Positions 43,328-51,723 of a DNA stretch of 64,000 bases are shown here, in pieces (positions within the stretch are counted from its first letter, which is position 1; the number at the start of each line of letters is the position of its first letter). This DNA comes from Actinomyces massiliensis 4401292. GTDB taxonomy: Bacteria > Actinomycetota > Actinomycetes > Actinomycetales > Actinomycetaceae. The notes under the pieces were generated by a model. That model saw nothing but the letters and a program-made list of their open reading frames with translations. It was not told the origin of the DNA and made no database searches. The translations under genes and the position numbers were made by a program. The DNA lies in NCBI RefSeq assembly GCF_000269805.1, contig NZ_JH711482.1, positions 684,169 to 748,168 on the forward strand, given 5' to 3'.

Positions 43328-46096
43328 TCAGCGGCGCCCGCGACGGGCCAGTCCGACGTAGCACATGATCAGGCAGACCAGGCCGATGGCCGACAGGATG
43401 CCGTAATCGGTCAGCCACTGACTGGTGGTGTGCGCCCACAGGCTGTCCTCGCGGTGAGGCACGATCTGGTTCATATCGATGGTGGAGGCGGCCATCGCGT
43501 ATCCCCAGCGCGCCGGCATGAACCAGGCCAGCTGCTCGAATACCGCGCGCCCGGCAACTGGAACCACGCCACCGGCGAGGACCAACTGCCCCATGATCGA
43601 GACCACCAGTACCGGCATGACCTGCTCGGAAGAGGACACGAACGCCGAGATCGCCAGCCCCAGCAGACCAGAGGCGAAGGCCACCGCCCAGCAGCACACC
43701 GCCAGTTCCAGAGCCGGATTGCCCAGCAGTACCGCATCAGAGGGGTGCTCATTCAGTGCCAGGGCGATTCCCATCATGATCGCGGTCTGCACCGTGACGA
43801 TCAGCGCCAGCACGATCGCCTTGGACATCAGATAAGCGCCCGCGCGCAGGCCCACCGCCTTCTCCCGCAAGAACACGTCCCGCTCCCCCACCAGTTCACG
43901 AATCGTCGCAGCCATGCCGGCGAACGCCGCACCCGTAATGAGAATCACGAGGAGCTCAAGAGCCTGGGTGGAGTAGACGACGCAGGGATTATCGGGCGTT
44001 GGAGCGGGAAGTTCCGGTACAGAGAAGCCATTCTTCCCGGAGATGACTTTGGTGAGCAGGCCCATGATGATGGGCAGGGCGAGCATGAAGGCCAGATATG
44101 ACGGATCCGCCGCCACGATGCGCAGATGCCGGCGCACGAGGGTCGAGATCTGCCGCATCCTCGACTGCTGAGGCGCTTTGGGATACGAGGACGACAATGC
44201 CGTGGGGATCCGCCGCCCGTCCCCCCGTCGCGTCGAAGGCTCAACCGCCTCGAGGTGAGCGCGCAGCATCTGGGTGTGATTTCGGATCAGGGCGTAGACA
44301 TCCGCGAAGCCCTCGATCTCGCCGGGGTCGGGGAAGCCGCCCCTGGGGGCGGAGACCACCAGCTGCCCCTGGGAGCGGAGCTCGGCCAGACGCTCCCGGA
44401 AATAGGGGATGACCTGGCGGGGCGACCCGAAGTACACCGGCTTGCCGCCTGCCGCCAGGATCAAGACCTTGTCCGCCCGATCGATGTGGTTCTCATTGTG
44501 GGTCACCACCATCACCGTGCGGCCCGTGTCCCCCGGACGCGTCCCGTGAGCCAGAGTCGCCAGCAGCTCCATCACGTCACGATCCAGCTGGGGATCCAGA
44601 CCGGAGGTCGGCTCATCGAGGAACAGCAGCGAAGGGCGAGTCAACAGCTCGATCGCAGTCGACACCCGCTTGCGCTGGCCGCCGGACAACTTCTTGACCC
44701 GCTTGTCCACATGCTCGACCAGGTCGAGGTCTTCCAGCACCTCGTCGATCCGCTGACGCCGCTCCGCCTTCGTCACATCCTTGGCGAACCGCAGCTCAGC
44801 GGCGTACTCGAGGGTCTGCCGCACCGTCAAAGCAGAATGGATCACGTCGTTCTGCGGCACCACACCGATCTTGTTGCGCATGACCGGATAGTGCTCGTAG
44901 ACGTCCAGACCATCGAAGAGCACCTGCCCGGCCTGCGCTTTCTGCTCACCGGTCAGTGCCTTGAGCAGCGTCGACTTGCCCGCTCCCGAGGGCCCCACCA
45001 CCGCCAGCAGCTCATTGCCCGGAAGCTTGAACGAGATCCCATCCAGCAGACGCAGCTTGCCGTCGTTCACACTGAACGTCAGATCCTTGCCCACCAGCTC
45101 GCCGCCGCCACCGCCGATCTTCAGGGAGCAGCCGCCGTCGGGGCTGATCTCGATGAAACTCGACCCCATGCCGAATACCGTCGGCTTGGTGACGGTGTAG
45201 GTCTGAACACGCTGATGGCCCAGCAGAACGCCGTTGCGCGAACCGAGATCCGTGACGACCGCGCCCTGCGGAGTCACATCGATGCGCGCATGGCGCCCGG
45301 ACATGGTGGGGTCGTTGACGGTGAAGGCGTTGTCGGGGCGGCGACCGATCGTCCCCGAGCCACTGATCTGGACATGAGTGACCTGGGGAGGCTGACCGGG
45401 AGCCTGACCTCCGGAGGCAGGACCGCCGATGGCTGCGGCCGCGGCCGCGGAGCCCACGGCCATGGTCGTTCCGGCCGCAGCCGAGGAGGCCGACGGCGCC
45501 GAGCCGTAACCGGGAGCCATCGCCATCCCCGCCGACGAAGGCGCTGAAGACACTGAAGACGCAGCCGGCCCGGGACCGTAACCAGGGGCCTGTGCGCTAT
45601 AGCCCATCGGCTGAGCGCCGTGGCGTCCGGCAGCGGCGCCCGGTCCTCCCGCCGGCGTACCGGGCGGGACGACGGTAGGTGCATTCGTCGGGACGGCCCC
45701 CGGCCCCGGACGCGCACCAGGCCCCGGAACGGCCTGCTGATGCGGGGCCGCAGCGGGCATCGGCGCAGACGGGGGCCCGCCGACAGGGGCCTGAGTCGGA
45801 ACGAGGTCCAGGCCAGGGCCCGATCCGTCGGCGAGGTGAATCCGAGTTGGAGACGTGACGAGCACCTGCGGAATCTTCCGGCCGTTGACCACCATCCCGT
45901 TCTCGGACAGGCTCTCCACGAGCCACCCCTGAGGCGTGGGCGAGACTCGCAGGTGACGGCGGGAGACTATTGAGGAGTTGGAGATCACGAACTCGCACTC
46001 CGGCAGACGCCCGACAACGAAAGGCGTGGTGAAGATCTGCGGCTGGACATAGGCGGGGGCCGCGGACAGACGCACGGCTAGCGCAGTGGGGGACAC
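43328..46096 (-). CDS. Double-FHA ABC transporter (Rv1747-like, ABCG-type)
   Basis: A 922-residue half-transporter. Residues 1-100 are an FHA domain (VVGRLPECEFVISNSSIVSRRHLRV, then NGMVVNGRKI). A Pro/Gly/Ala-rich linker follows to about 230, then a second FHA (TIGRRPDNAFTVNDPTMSGRHARI, GSRNGVLL). An ATPase follows with GPSGAGKST, LSGGQRKRV and LFLDEPTSGLD. The C-terminal third is an ABC-2 membrane domain. It parallels mycobacterial Rv1747, whose FHA domains bind kinase-phosphorylated threonines. GTG start with AAAGGA Shine-Dalgarno. Export substrate unknown; phosphothreonine control is inferred. Confidence 0.92.
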   Translation of the reverse strand: MSPTALAVRLSAAPAYVQPQIFTTPFVVGRLPECEFVISNSSIVSRRHLRVSPTPQGWLVESLSENGMVVNGRKIPQVLVTSPTRIHLADGSGPGLDLVPTQAPVGGPPSAPMPAAAPHQQAVPGPGARPGPGAVPTNAPTVVPPGTPAGGPGAAAGRHGAQPMGYSAQAPGYGPGPAASSVSSAPSSAGMAMAPGYGSAPSASSAAAGTTMAVGSAAAAAAIGGPASGGQAPGQPPQVTHVQISGSGTIGRRPDNAFTVNDPTMSGRHARIDVTPQGAVVTDLGSRNGVLLGHQRVQTYTVTKPTVFGMGSSFIEISPDGGCSLKIGGGGGELVGKDLTFSVNDGKLRLLDGISFKLPGNELLAVVGPSGAGKSTLLKALTGEQKAQAGQVLFDGLDVYEHYPVMRNKIGVVPQNDVIHSALTVRQTLEYAAELRFAKDVTKAERRQRIDEVLEDLDLVEHVDKRVKKLSGGQRKRVSTAIELLTRPSLLFLDEPTSGLDPQLDRDVMELLATLAHGTRPGDTGRTVMVVTHNENHIDRADKVLILAAGGKPVYFGSPRQVIPYFRERLAELRSQGQLVVSAPRGGFPDPGEIEGFADVYALIRNHTQMLRAHLEAVEPSTRRGDGRRIPTALSSSYPKAPQQSRMRQISTLVRRHLRIVAADPSYLAFMLALPIIMGLLTKVISGKNGFSVPELPAPTPDNPCVVYSTQALELLVILITGAAFAGMAATIRELVGERDVFLREKAVGLRAGAYLMSKAIVLALIVTVQTAIMMGIALALNEHPSDAVLLGNPALELAVCCWAVAFASGLLGLAISAFVSSSEQVMPVLVVSIMGQLVLAGGVVPVAGRAVFEQLAWFMPARWGYAMAASTIDMNQIVPHREDSLWAHTTSQWLTDYGILSAIGLVCLIMCYVGLARRGRR

Positions 46097-46272
46097 GGGG
46101 GTCCTTTCAGGATGACATTGGGCGTGTGGAGGCCCGGGGCCTGACTCAACGATACCGGCGCCGAAAGCTCAGGTGGGACTCGATGACGCACTGCCGATGG
46201 GGATAAGTGCCCTGCGTGCCCTACTCAAAGCCATCCATGCCGTACTCTAATCTGAGCCCAGGCAGGCCACTC

Positions 46273-46345
46273 GCCTCCGTAGCTCAATGGATAGAGCACC
46301 GGCCTTCTAATCCGATGGTTGCAGGTTCGAATCCTGTCGGGGGCA
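46273..46345 (+). tRNA. tRNA-Arg (anticodon TCT)
   Basis: Acceptor GCCTCCG pairs with CGGGGGC (one U:G). The D stem is GCTC/GAGC. The anticodon loop is CTTCTAA. The T stem is GCAGG/CCTGT. The anticodon stem CCGGC/TCCGA has mismatches at 27-43 (C:A) and 31-39 (C:U). CCA is not encoded. Confidence 0.92.
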
Positions 46346-46349
46346 CGGC

Positions 46350-46382
46350 GCCCCGGGATCACGACAATCGTGATCCCGGGGC
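46350..46382 (+). terminator. Strong hairpin after tRNA-Arg
   Basis: A perfect 15-bp stem (46350-46364 with 46368-46382) and a 3-base loop CAA begin 5 bases after the tRNA. It is not followed by a T run. Terminator is the simplest reading. Confidence 0.7.
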
Positions 46383-46427
46383 TGGCTGGGGTCGGCCATG
46401 GGCGGCCTGGGGCTACACTCGGCCAGC

Positions 46428-47060
46428 GTGAGCCGACAGATGACTACTGCTGACCCCTTGGTGTGGATCGACTGCGAAATGACTGGCCTCGACCTGAGCG
46501 CGGATGCGCTCATCGAGGTGGCGGCCGTCGTCACCGATTACGACCTCAAGCCCCTCGGGAAAGGGATTGACGTGCTCATCAGGCCCCCGGCGGCGGCGCT
46601 GGAGCAGATGGGCGACTTCGTGCGGGACATGCACACCTCCTCCGGCCTGCTCGACGAGCTCGGGAACGGCCTCACTATGGCCGAGGCTCAGCACGCGGTA
46701 TTGGACTATGTCAGGTCGTTGGTGCCTCAACCTCGCACAGCTCAGCTGGCCGGGAACTCGGTGGGCACCGACAAGGCCTTCCTCGTGCGCGACATGCCCG
46801 AGCTCGTCGACTATCTGCATTACCGGGTCGTGGATGTGTCCTCGATCAAGGAGCTCGCCAAGCGCTGGTATCCGCGCACCTTCTTCCACTCCCCGGAGAA
46901 GCACGGCGGACACCGCGCCCTGGCCGACATTCTGGAGTCGATAGACGAGCTGCGCTATTACCGCGAGGTTCTCTTCCCCGCAGGCGAGGGCCCCACGAGC
47001 GAGGAGTGCAAGGCCGTGGCCGAGAAGGTCTCGACGCATCCGACATCATCACTGCTGTAG
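46428..47060 (+). CDS. orn: Oligoribonuclease
   Basis: A 210-residue DEDDh 3'-5' exoribonuclease that degrades 2-5 nt RNAs, including the pGpG product of c-di-GMP breakdown. WIDCEMTGLDLSADALIEVA supplies the first acidic pair, GNSVGTDKAFLVRDMPEL the next, and HRALADILESIDELRYYRE the final His and Asp. I start at GTG 46428, 8 bases after TACACT (46414-46419), as leaderless. ATG 46440 is the alternative. Confidence 0.95.
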   Translation: MSRQMTTADPLVWIDCEMTGLDLSADALIEVAAVVTDYDLKPLGKGIDVLIRPPAAALEQMGDFVRDMHTSSGLLDELGNGLTMAEAQHAVLDYVRSLVPQPRTAQLAGNSVGTDKAFLVRDMPELVDYLHYRVVDVSSIKELAKRWYPRTFFHSPEKHGGHRALADILESIDELRYYREVLFPAGEGPTSEECKAVAEKVSTHPTSSLL

Positions 47061-47118
47061 ACCTGCAGGCCCAGTGCCGGTGCCGCCTGCACACGTGATG
47101 CAGTACACGGAACCCGGG

Positions 47119-47148
47119 TTGGTACGGGCACGAGCAAGCGGATAAAGT
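47119..47148 (+). promoter_or_regulatory. tRNA-His promoter
   Basis: TTGGTA (47119-47124) and TAAAGT (47143-47148) with an 18-bp spacer, 30 bp before the tRNA. The spacing and minus-10 match the tRNA-Lys promoter. Confidence 0.6.
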
Positions 47149-47178
47149 ACCGACTCGTTGCGGATCGCTCGCAACAAT

Positions 47179-47252
47179 GGTGGCTGTAGCTCAGTCGGCA
47201 GAGCGCCTGGTTGTGGTCCAGGAGGTCGCGGGTTCAAACCCCGTCAGCCACC
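47179..47252 (+). tRNA. tRNA-His (anticodon GTG)
   Basis: Encodes the extra G at position -1 (47179) opposite discriminator C73, the tRNA-His identity pair. Acceptor GTGGCTG pairs fully with CAGCCAC. Anticodon loop TTGTGGT. T loop TTCAAAC. CCA not encoded. Confidence 0.95.
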
Positions 47253-47416
47253 CCGCCCTCGTCCGGTGCCGCGTTGGCGCCCGGGCGTCCCCTGTAGAAG
47301 TCGGCGCAGGGCACCGCCGCAGCGCCCGCACCGCTCAGTATCCCAATACCATCCCAATACCCCAATCCGGCACGGGCGCCCCCTATCCATACACTGATGA
47401 CTTCAGGATGCTCCTG

Positions 47417-48274
47417 ATGCAACGACGCGACTTCATGCTCATGCTCGCTGCCGGCACAGCCGCAGCCCTCGCCTCCTGCTCGACTGCGCACGATACGGCA
47501 GCAGGCCAATCCTCCTCCTCGCCAGCCGCGTCAGCGGAGGCACCTTCACCGACCCCGAGCCCGACGCCCTCACCCACCCCATCACGCAGCCCCCTGTGGC
47601 TCCAGGACGGGCCGCCGAGGCTGCCAGCACCCGCCGAGATCGATACCGTCATCACAGGCCTGCCCGACGATGTCGGCGACACGGTAGCGATCACCGTCGA
47701 CGACGGCGCCGACTCATCAGTGGTGGACGCCTACCTCGACTTCGCCAAGGAATCGGGAGTGCGTCTGACCTTCTTCGTCACAGCCTCCTATCCCGGCTGG
47801 ACGGACTGCAGGGACAAGATGGTGCCGCTGGTGGAGTCCGGACAAGTGCAACTGGGCAACCACACGTGGTCTCATTCGGGACTGACATCGTTGGACGAGT
47901 CGGGGATCGTCTCGGAACTGACCCAGTGCGAGGAGTTCCTGAATAACAACTACGGTGTCACCGGCACTCCCTTCATCCGACCGCCCTACGGCTATCGCAA
48001 TGACTGGACCGACTCTGTGTGCGCCTCACTGGGGTACACGACATCAACCATGTGGTACGGCTCGTTCGGCGACTCGGGGCTGCTGGACGAGGGCACTCTG
48101 CTTGATGCGGCTCGGCAGTGGCTACTGGCGCAGCATATCGTGATCGGCCATGCCAACTTCCCCACGGTGACCCATCTGTACGGGCAGATCATCGATATCC
48201 TGAGAGAGCGCAGCCTGCTGACCGCCACTCTTGATGACATCTATTTCGGCCCTGAGCACAACCGCCATATTTGA
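47417..48274 (+). CDS. Lipoprotein polysaccharide deacetylase (NodB/CE4)
   Basis: A 285-residue surface deacetylase. The N terminus is QRRDFMLMLAAGTAAALASC, a possible twin-arginine signal with lipobox Cys21, followed by a Ser/Pro/Thr hinge (PSPTPSPTPSPTPS). The NodB domain has VDDGADSS (catalytic base and metal Asp), NHTWSHSG (HxxxH zinc site), RPPYGYRN and IVIGHANFPT. It would remove N-acetyl groups from peptidoglycan or another surface glycan. ATG 47417 is preferred to ATG 47408, since AGGA lies 8 bases before it. TACACT at 47389-47394 is a likely minus-10. Confidence 0.88.
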   Translation: MQRRDFMLMLAAGTAAALASCSTAHDTAAGQSSSSPAASAEAPSPTPSPTPSPTPSRSPLWLQDGPPRLPAPAEIDTVITGLPDDVGDTVAITVDDGADSSVVDAYLDFAKESGVRLTFFVTASYPGWTDCRDKMVPLVESGQVQLGNHTWSHSGLTSLDESGIVSELTQCEEFLNNNYGVTGTPFIRPPYGYRNDWTDSVCASLGYTTSTMWYGSFGDSGLLDEGTLLDAARQWLLAQHIVIGHANFPTVTHLYGQIIDILRERSLLTATLDDIYFGPEHNRHI

Positions 48275-48280
48275 GAGTGC

Positions 48281-48346
48281 GTACCTGCTTCGGCACGTTC
48301 GACGTAGGCTCGCCTTGCCGTAACTGCCGAACCGTGGAGCAGGTAC
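48281..48346. other. Long bulged stem-loop between deacetylase and monooxygenase genes
   Basis: GTACCTGCT (48281-48289) pairs with AGCAGGTAC (48338-48346), and TCGGCA (48290-48295) with TGCCGA (48325-48330), leaving a 7-base bulge. A TAGGCT box (48305-48310) lies in the loop. It could be a terminator or a structured leader. Confidence 0.4.
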
Positions 48347-48382
48347 TTCGAGCCTGCCCGGATCGCCGAATGAGGAGGCTCC

Positions 48383-48676
48383 ATGACCTACGTCAACATC
48401 ACCGCACTGACCTTCCCCGAAGGCGCCGATGCTGAGATAGAGCGCCGTTTCGCAGCCCGGAAGAAGATGGTGGACACTGCCGAGGGTTTCCTGGAGTTCG
48501 AGCTTCTGCGCCCCGTCGTCGGCGAGAAGCGGTATTTCGTCGTAACTCGCTGGGACACCCGCGAGCACTACGAGGCGTGGTCCGCCGCCCGGCCGGCCGG
48601 CAATCATGCGGATGACGAGCGGCGCGGTATGAGCGTCGAACTGCTGGGCTTCGAGGTCGTCCAGCGCGACGCTTGA
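48383..48676 (+). CDS. Antibiotic biosynthesis monooxygenase (ABM) domain protein
   Basis: A 97-residue dimeric ferredoxin-like fold protein. ITALTFPEGADAEIERRFAARKKMVDTAEGFLEFELLRPV and KRYFVVTRWDTREHYEAWS match the ABM family, which includes heme-degrading and quinone-oxidising monooxygenases. No specific haem ligand can be assigned. The Shine-Dalgarno GAGGAGG precedes ATG 48383. It is a single gene with unknown substrate. Confidence 0.8.
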   Translation: MTYVNITALTFPEGADAEIERRFAARKKMVDTAEGFLEFELLRPVVGEKRYFVVTRWDTREHYEAWSAARPAGNHADDERRGMSVELLGFEVVQRDA

Positions 48677-48698
48677 CCGGCGGCAGCTCCGAACGATT

Positions 48699-51239
48699 TC
48701 ACGACTCGCCGGCCAGGACATCCAAGATCCAGGCGCGCACTTGTCGTTTGCACTCCTCACCTACCAGCAGGCCGACATTCAAGCCATCACTACGAGGCTG
48801 CTCGACAACTAGAGTTCGACCGGTGTACCCCGTCGAGGCGCGCAAGTCGCGGGCTACAGCATCCGTCTGGGGCAGAAGAAGGTCCCATTGCGGCACCTGA
48901 CGAGCCATCAGCCGCCGGTAGGATAGCCGAGCCGTTCGGCTCGGGGCGTCTGGGACGGGCTCATTGTTCGGCATGCTGCGCCAAATCCGAATGATGCGCT
49001 GACCGGGTCGTTTATAGAACCACTCAGGCAGGTGATCGTCGGCGATGATGATGCGAGCAGTGCGCAGTGCCTCAAACCACGCCCTTGATCCGCGAACCAC
49101 AGGCGTCGAGCCCTGCGGAGCGTTCGTCGCACCGTCCGCAACCGTCCACCACACCGGCGCGTCCAGACCATGGGCGAGCAGATCCGCAAGGATGGCGGCC
49201 GGGGGCTCACCGGTGGAACGGCCATCGAAGGATTCGAAGACGAGGCTGCGCTTCAAGGACCCAGGGGCCCGGGAGACGAGTTGAGCACGCCCGAAGCTCG
49301 AGCGCTCGAAAGCAGTCAAAGGGGGCATCACAGTCAGGGCGACCTGCCGGTCGGCCCCCGCGCACAGCCGTACGGAGCGTATGTGCCCGGCCAGCTCGAC
49401 AGGAGTAGCGCTGATGAAGACGCCGGCCAGACACGGGCCGGAGTGCTCCGAACCCGAGTTCCAGGTCAGCACATGCTCTCCGGAGGCAAGGGCCGTGTCG
49501 TACAGATCCGCGACGACTCTCCAGCCGTCGGTCCTGACGCGATGCGCGGTCAGTTCATAGTCCCCCCGCTGTGAGTGAGCCCTGATGATCATGGGGTCAA
49601 ACATCTGGGGCGCACGGCCCTCCAGGGTCAGAATGCCGTCCTCGATACAGGCGGCGTCGAGGGTGACCTCCACTGGTCGCGCTGAGCCCGCTTCGTGCAC
49701 GCCCCCACCTGCGCCGTGTCCTTCGGCTGGCCCATCGGGTACTTCCGGCAGGTCGGGCAGCCAGGCCGCAGTGGTTCTGTCGGCAATAGTCAGCACAGCA
49801 CGCAGTCGCACCCGTTTCCCGTCCGCTCGCTCCCCCGCCATCCAAAGAGCAGCGGTGTAGCCTTCACTGATATGGCTGTGCCACGGGTCATCGGCTTCGA
49901 CGTCGGCATTCAGTGCGCGCTTTCGACTGGCGCGCCCTTTCGCGACGAGAGCCCCATCGTCGTCGAACGCCTCGATGAACAGGCTCCCCGAATCATCGCA
50001 GGAAAGGCCACGCACATATGCCAGGCCTCTGACTTCCAGACAGTACGGCGTCCTCCACTGCGGCGAGCCCGTTGCAATCAGCCGCAAGTCCGACGCGTGC
50101 ACTGTAAGCAACTCAGCGGGCAAGGCGGCGATTCGATCCAATACCGGCGGAATGGCGTGCAAAGGAGCTCGGGGATCCTCTACCAGCTGGATCGGGCACG
50201 CAGTGGTGTCCTCAATGCGCGAGCCGATCAGCTCTTCCAGATCTGTGCGCGTGCCGTATGCCAGGACCCATACCAGCGCGCGATCGAGCAGGGGCAGCAG
50301 CGACCACGCCTTGTCACTGACTGCAGGCAGCAGACCACCCACATCGTCGCGTAGACGCCGACCGGATTCGTAAGGGAGGGCCTCCACAGCGCGTATAGCC
50401 AGATCAACCACCTCGTCGCGCATCCACGCTCCCAGTAGACGACTGAGAAGGGCCGGAGTGCTCGCCGCAGTTCTCACTATGGCCTGCGCACGCGCAATGC
50501 CGTCTTCCAGAGCCCCATCATCAGTGTCCTGAGTGTCCCGGCAAGAAGAGCGCTGCAAGACGCAGTAGTCGATGACGTCGATCATGCGGGCCGCCATCAG
50601 CACCTTGATCACTATCGCCTCAATGACCGGCTCGTCCGGACAGACGGCGGCGCGCCAGAGTTCCGTGCGGGCCAGTAGGCGGCCCATCAGGGGATCCTCC
50701 AGGGCATCGAGCACGTCGACTAGCCGTGCACGCCTTCGGCGCAGCCGCGACGGATTGAGACTTCTCGAAGGACACATCGCGCCGATGACGGCCTGGGAGC
50801 CAGAGTTCGACAGCTGCGAGGTCATGATCTCGTAGGCTCCGGCAGCCACAGTGTCGTGGGGGTCCAGGACGGTCAGCAGTGGGGCCTCGGCGGTCTCCAC
50901 GCCGGTGGCGATATCAGCCTCAGCCATGACTCGTATCCGGCAGTCCTGCTCGGATAACCGCTGAGCCACGGACACCGCGGCGGAAACTGCGTGATCTGAA
51001 CTAGCGTTGTTATCACCGGCCCCGGGCACTCGAGCAACAATGATCACCTCGAGTTCTTGCAGTGACTGATTGATAACAGAACAGATCGATCGTTCGATGC
51101 CCTCGGCACTGGGAATGTGCGCTGTGGGAGCGGCCCCCTCGAGTGCAGTCGGGCGAGTCGGAGAACCGCCAACCGGTATGACGACGCTGAGAGCGGGCCG
51201 CCGGTGACGCGAGTCGCCCGAGGAACTCACATCGCTCAT
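48699..51239 (-). CDS. Two-domain glycosyltransferase / CDP-glycerol glycerophosphotransferase-like protein, C-terminally short
   Basis: An 846-residue cell-envelope protein. The N-terminal part (LSVVIPVGG, IERSICSVINQSLQELEVIIV, LLTVLDPHDTVAAGAYEIM) is a family 2 glycosyltransferase fold. The middle resembles teichoic-acid enzymes. The end (LVFESFDGRSTGEPPAAILADLL, WWTVADG, ARIIIADDHLPEWFYKRPGQRIIRIW) is the start of a glycerophosphotransferase domain, but it stops after VLAGES, before the family's usual donor-site half (normally containing a APTWR-like motif). It is therefore truncated or divergent. ATG 51239 overlaps the stop of a 41-codon ORF. An in-frame ATG at 51353 would add 38 residues. 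Confidence 0.68.
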   Translation of the reverse strand: MSDVSSSGDSRHRRPALSVVIPVGGSPTRPTALEGAAPTAHIPSAEGIERSICSVINQSLQELEVIIVARVPGAGDNNASSDHAVSAAVSVAQRLSEQDCRIRVMAEADIATGVETAEAPLLTVLDPHDTVAAGAYEIMTSQLSNSGSQAVIGAMCPSRSLNPSRLRRRRARLVDVLDALEDPLMGRLLARTELWRAAVCPDEPVIEAIVIKVLMAARMIDVIDYCVLQRSSCRDTQDTDDGALEDGIARAQAIVRTAASTPALLSRLLGAWMRDEVVDLAIRAVEALPYESGRRLRDDVGGLLPAVSDKAWSLLPLLDRALVWVLAYGTRTDLEELIGSRIEDTTACPIQLVEDPRAPLHAIPPVLDRIAALPAELLTVHASDLRLIATGSPQWRTPYCLEVRGLAYVRGLSCDDSGSLFIEAFDDDGALVAKGRASRKRALNADVEADDPWHSHISEGYTAALWMAGERADGKRVRLRAVLTIADRTTAAWLPDLPEVPDGPAEGHGAGGGVHEAGSARPVEVTLDAACIEDGILTLEGRAPQMFDPMIIRAHSQRGDYELTAHRVRTDGWRVVADLYDTALASGEHVLTWNSGSEHSGPCLAGVFISATPVELAGHIRSVRLCAGADRQVALTVMPPLTAFERSSFGRAQLVSRAPGSLKRSLVFESFDGRSTGEPPAAILADLLAHGLDAPVWWTVADGATNAPQGSTPVVRGSRAWFEALRTARIIIADDHLPEWFYKRPGQRIIRIWRSMPNNEPVPDAPSRTARLSYRRLMARQVPQWDLLLPQTDAVARDLRASTGYTGRTLVVEQPRSDGLNVGLLVGEECKRQVRAWILDVLAGES

Positions 51240-51361
51240 GGACGCACCATCAGCGCCCGGCGCCCCAGCACCCTCAGGGAGGACCTCAGAATGCGCCGCG
51301 GTGCAGCAGCCGAAAACGGGCCGGTACAGGCTGGAATGCCCACGCCGATGCATGTCGGCAT
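51236..51361 (-). CDS. 41-residue leader ORF coupled to the transferase gene
   Basis: Starts MPTCIGVGIPACTGPFSAAA and ends in a basic stretch RRILRSSLRVLGRRALMVRP. ATG 51361 has an excellent Shine-Dalgarno (GGAGGA, 5-base spacing), and its TGA overlaps the ATG of the transferase gene as ATGA. I recognise no family. It may be a translational-coupling leader or a real small basic protein. If the transferase really starts at 51353, this ORF is a coincidence in another frame. Confidence 0.45.
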   Translation of the reverse strand: MPTCIGVGIPACTGPFSAAAPRRILRSSLRVLGRRALMVRP

Positions 51362-51723
51362 ATTGTCCTCCAGAAAGTCCTCACGTTCTCTACAGGCCCT
51401 CGGAGCCTTGGTTAATCAGGCGCCTTCAGGACGGTCACGGGCGCAGAATCCGGTCAGCGGGAGCCAGAAGAGTCCTTGCCACGCAGAGGCAACCGCGCAT
51501 CAGACTTTAGCGTCAACCAATTACTTGCTTCCCCAAGAAATGCACTACGGCAAGAATCTATGCAGAATCGAGACGTCCATACACTTAAAGTAACGAGCCG
51601 GATACGACCAGCTCTCGACAGCGACCTCAACCGGAGATCCCCACACACAACGCGAGAGCATGGAATAGCTTACGGCGCCCGACAAACCCGACAAAGAAGA
51701 ACAGAGGACCGTCGAAAAAATAC
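51362..51723. other. AT-richer 362-bp gap, no gene seen
   Basis: Base composition is visibly less GC-rich than the flanks. On the minus strand TAGATT near 51560 is a candidate minus-10 for the transferase unit. No RNA, repeat or credible ORF is seen. Confidence 0.4.

Noticed and set aside
46207-46534. Short ORFs on both strands across tRNA-Arg
   Set aside because: They translate the tRNA and its hairpin and have no supporting start signal.
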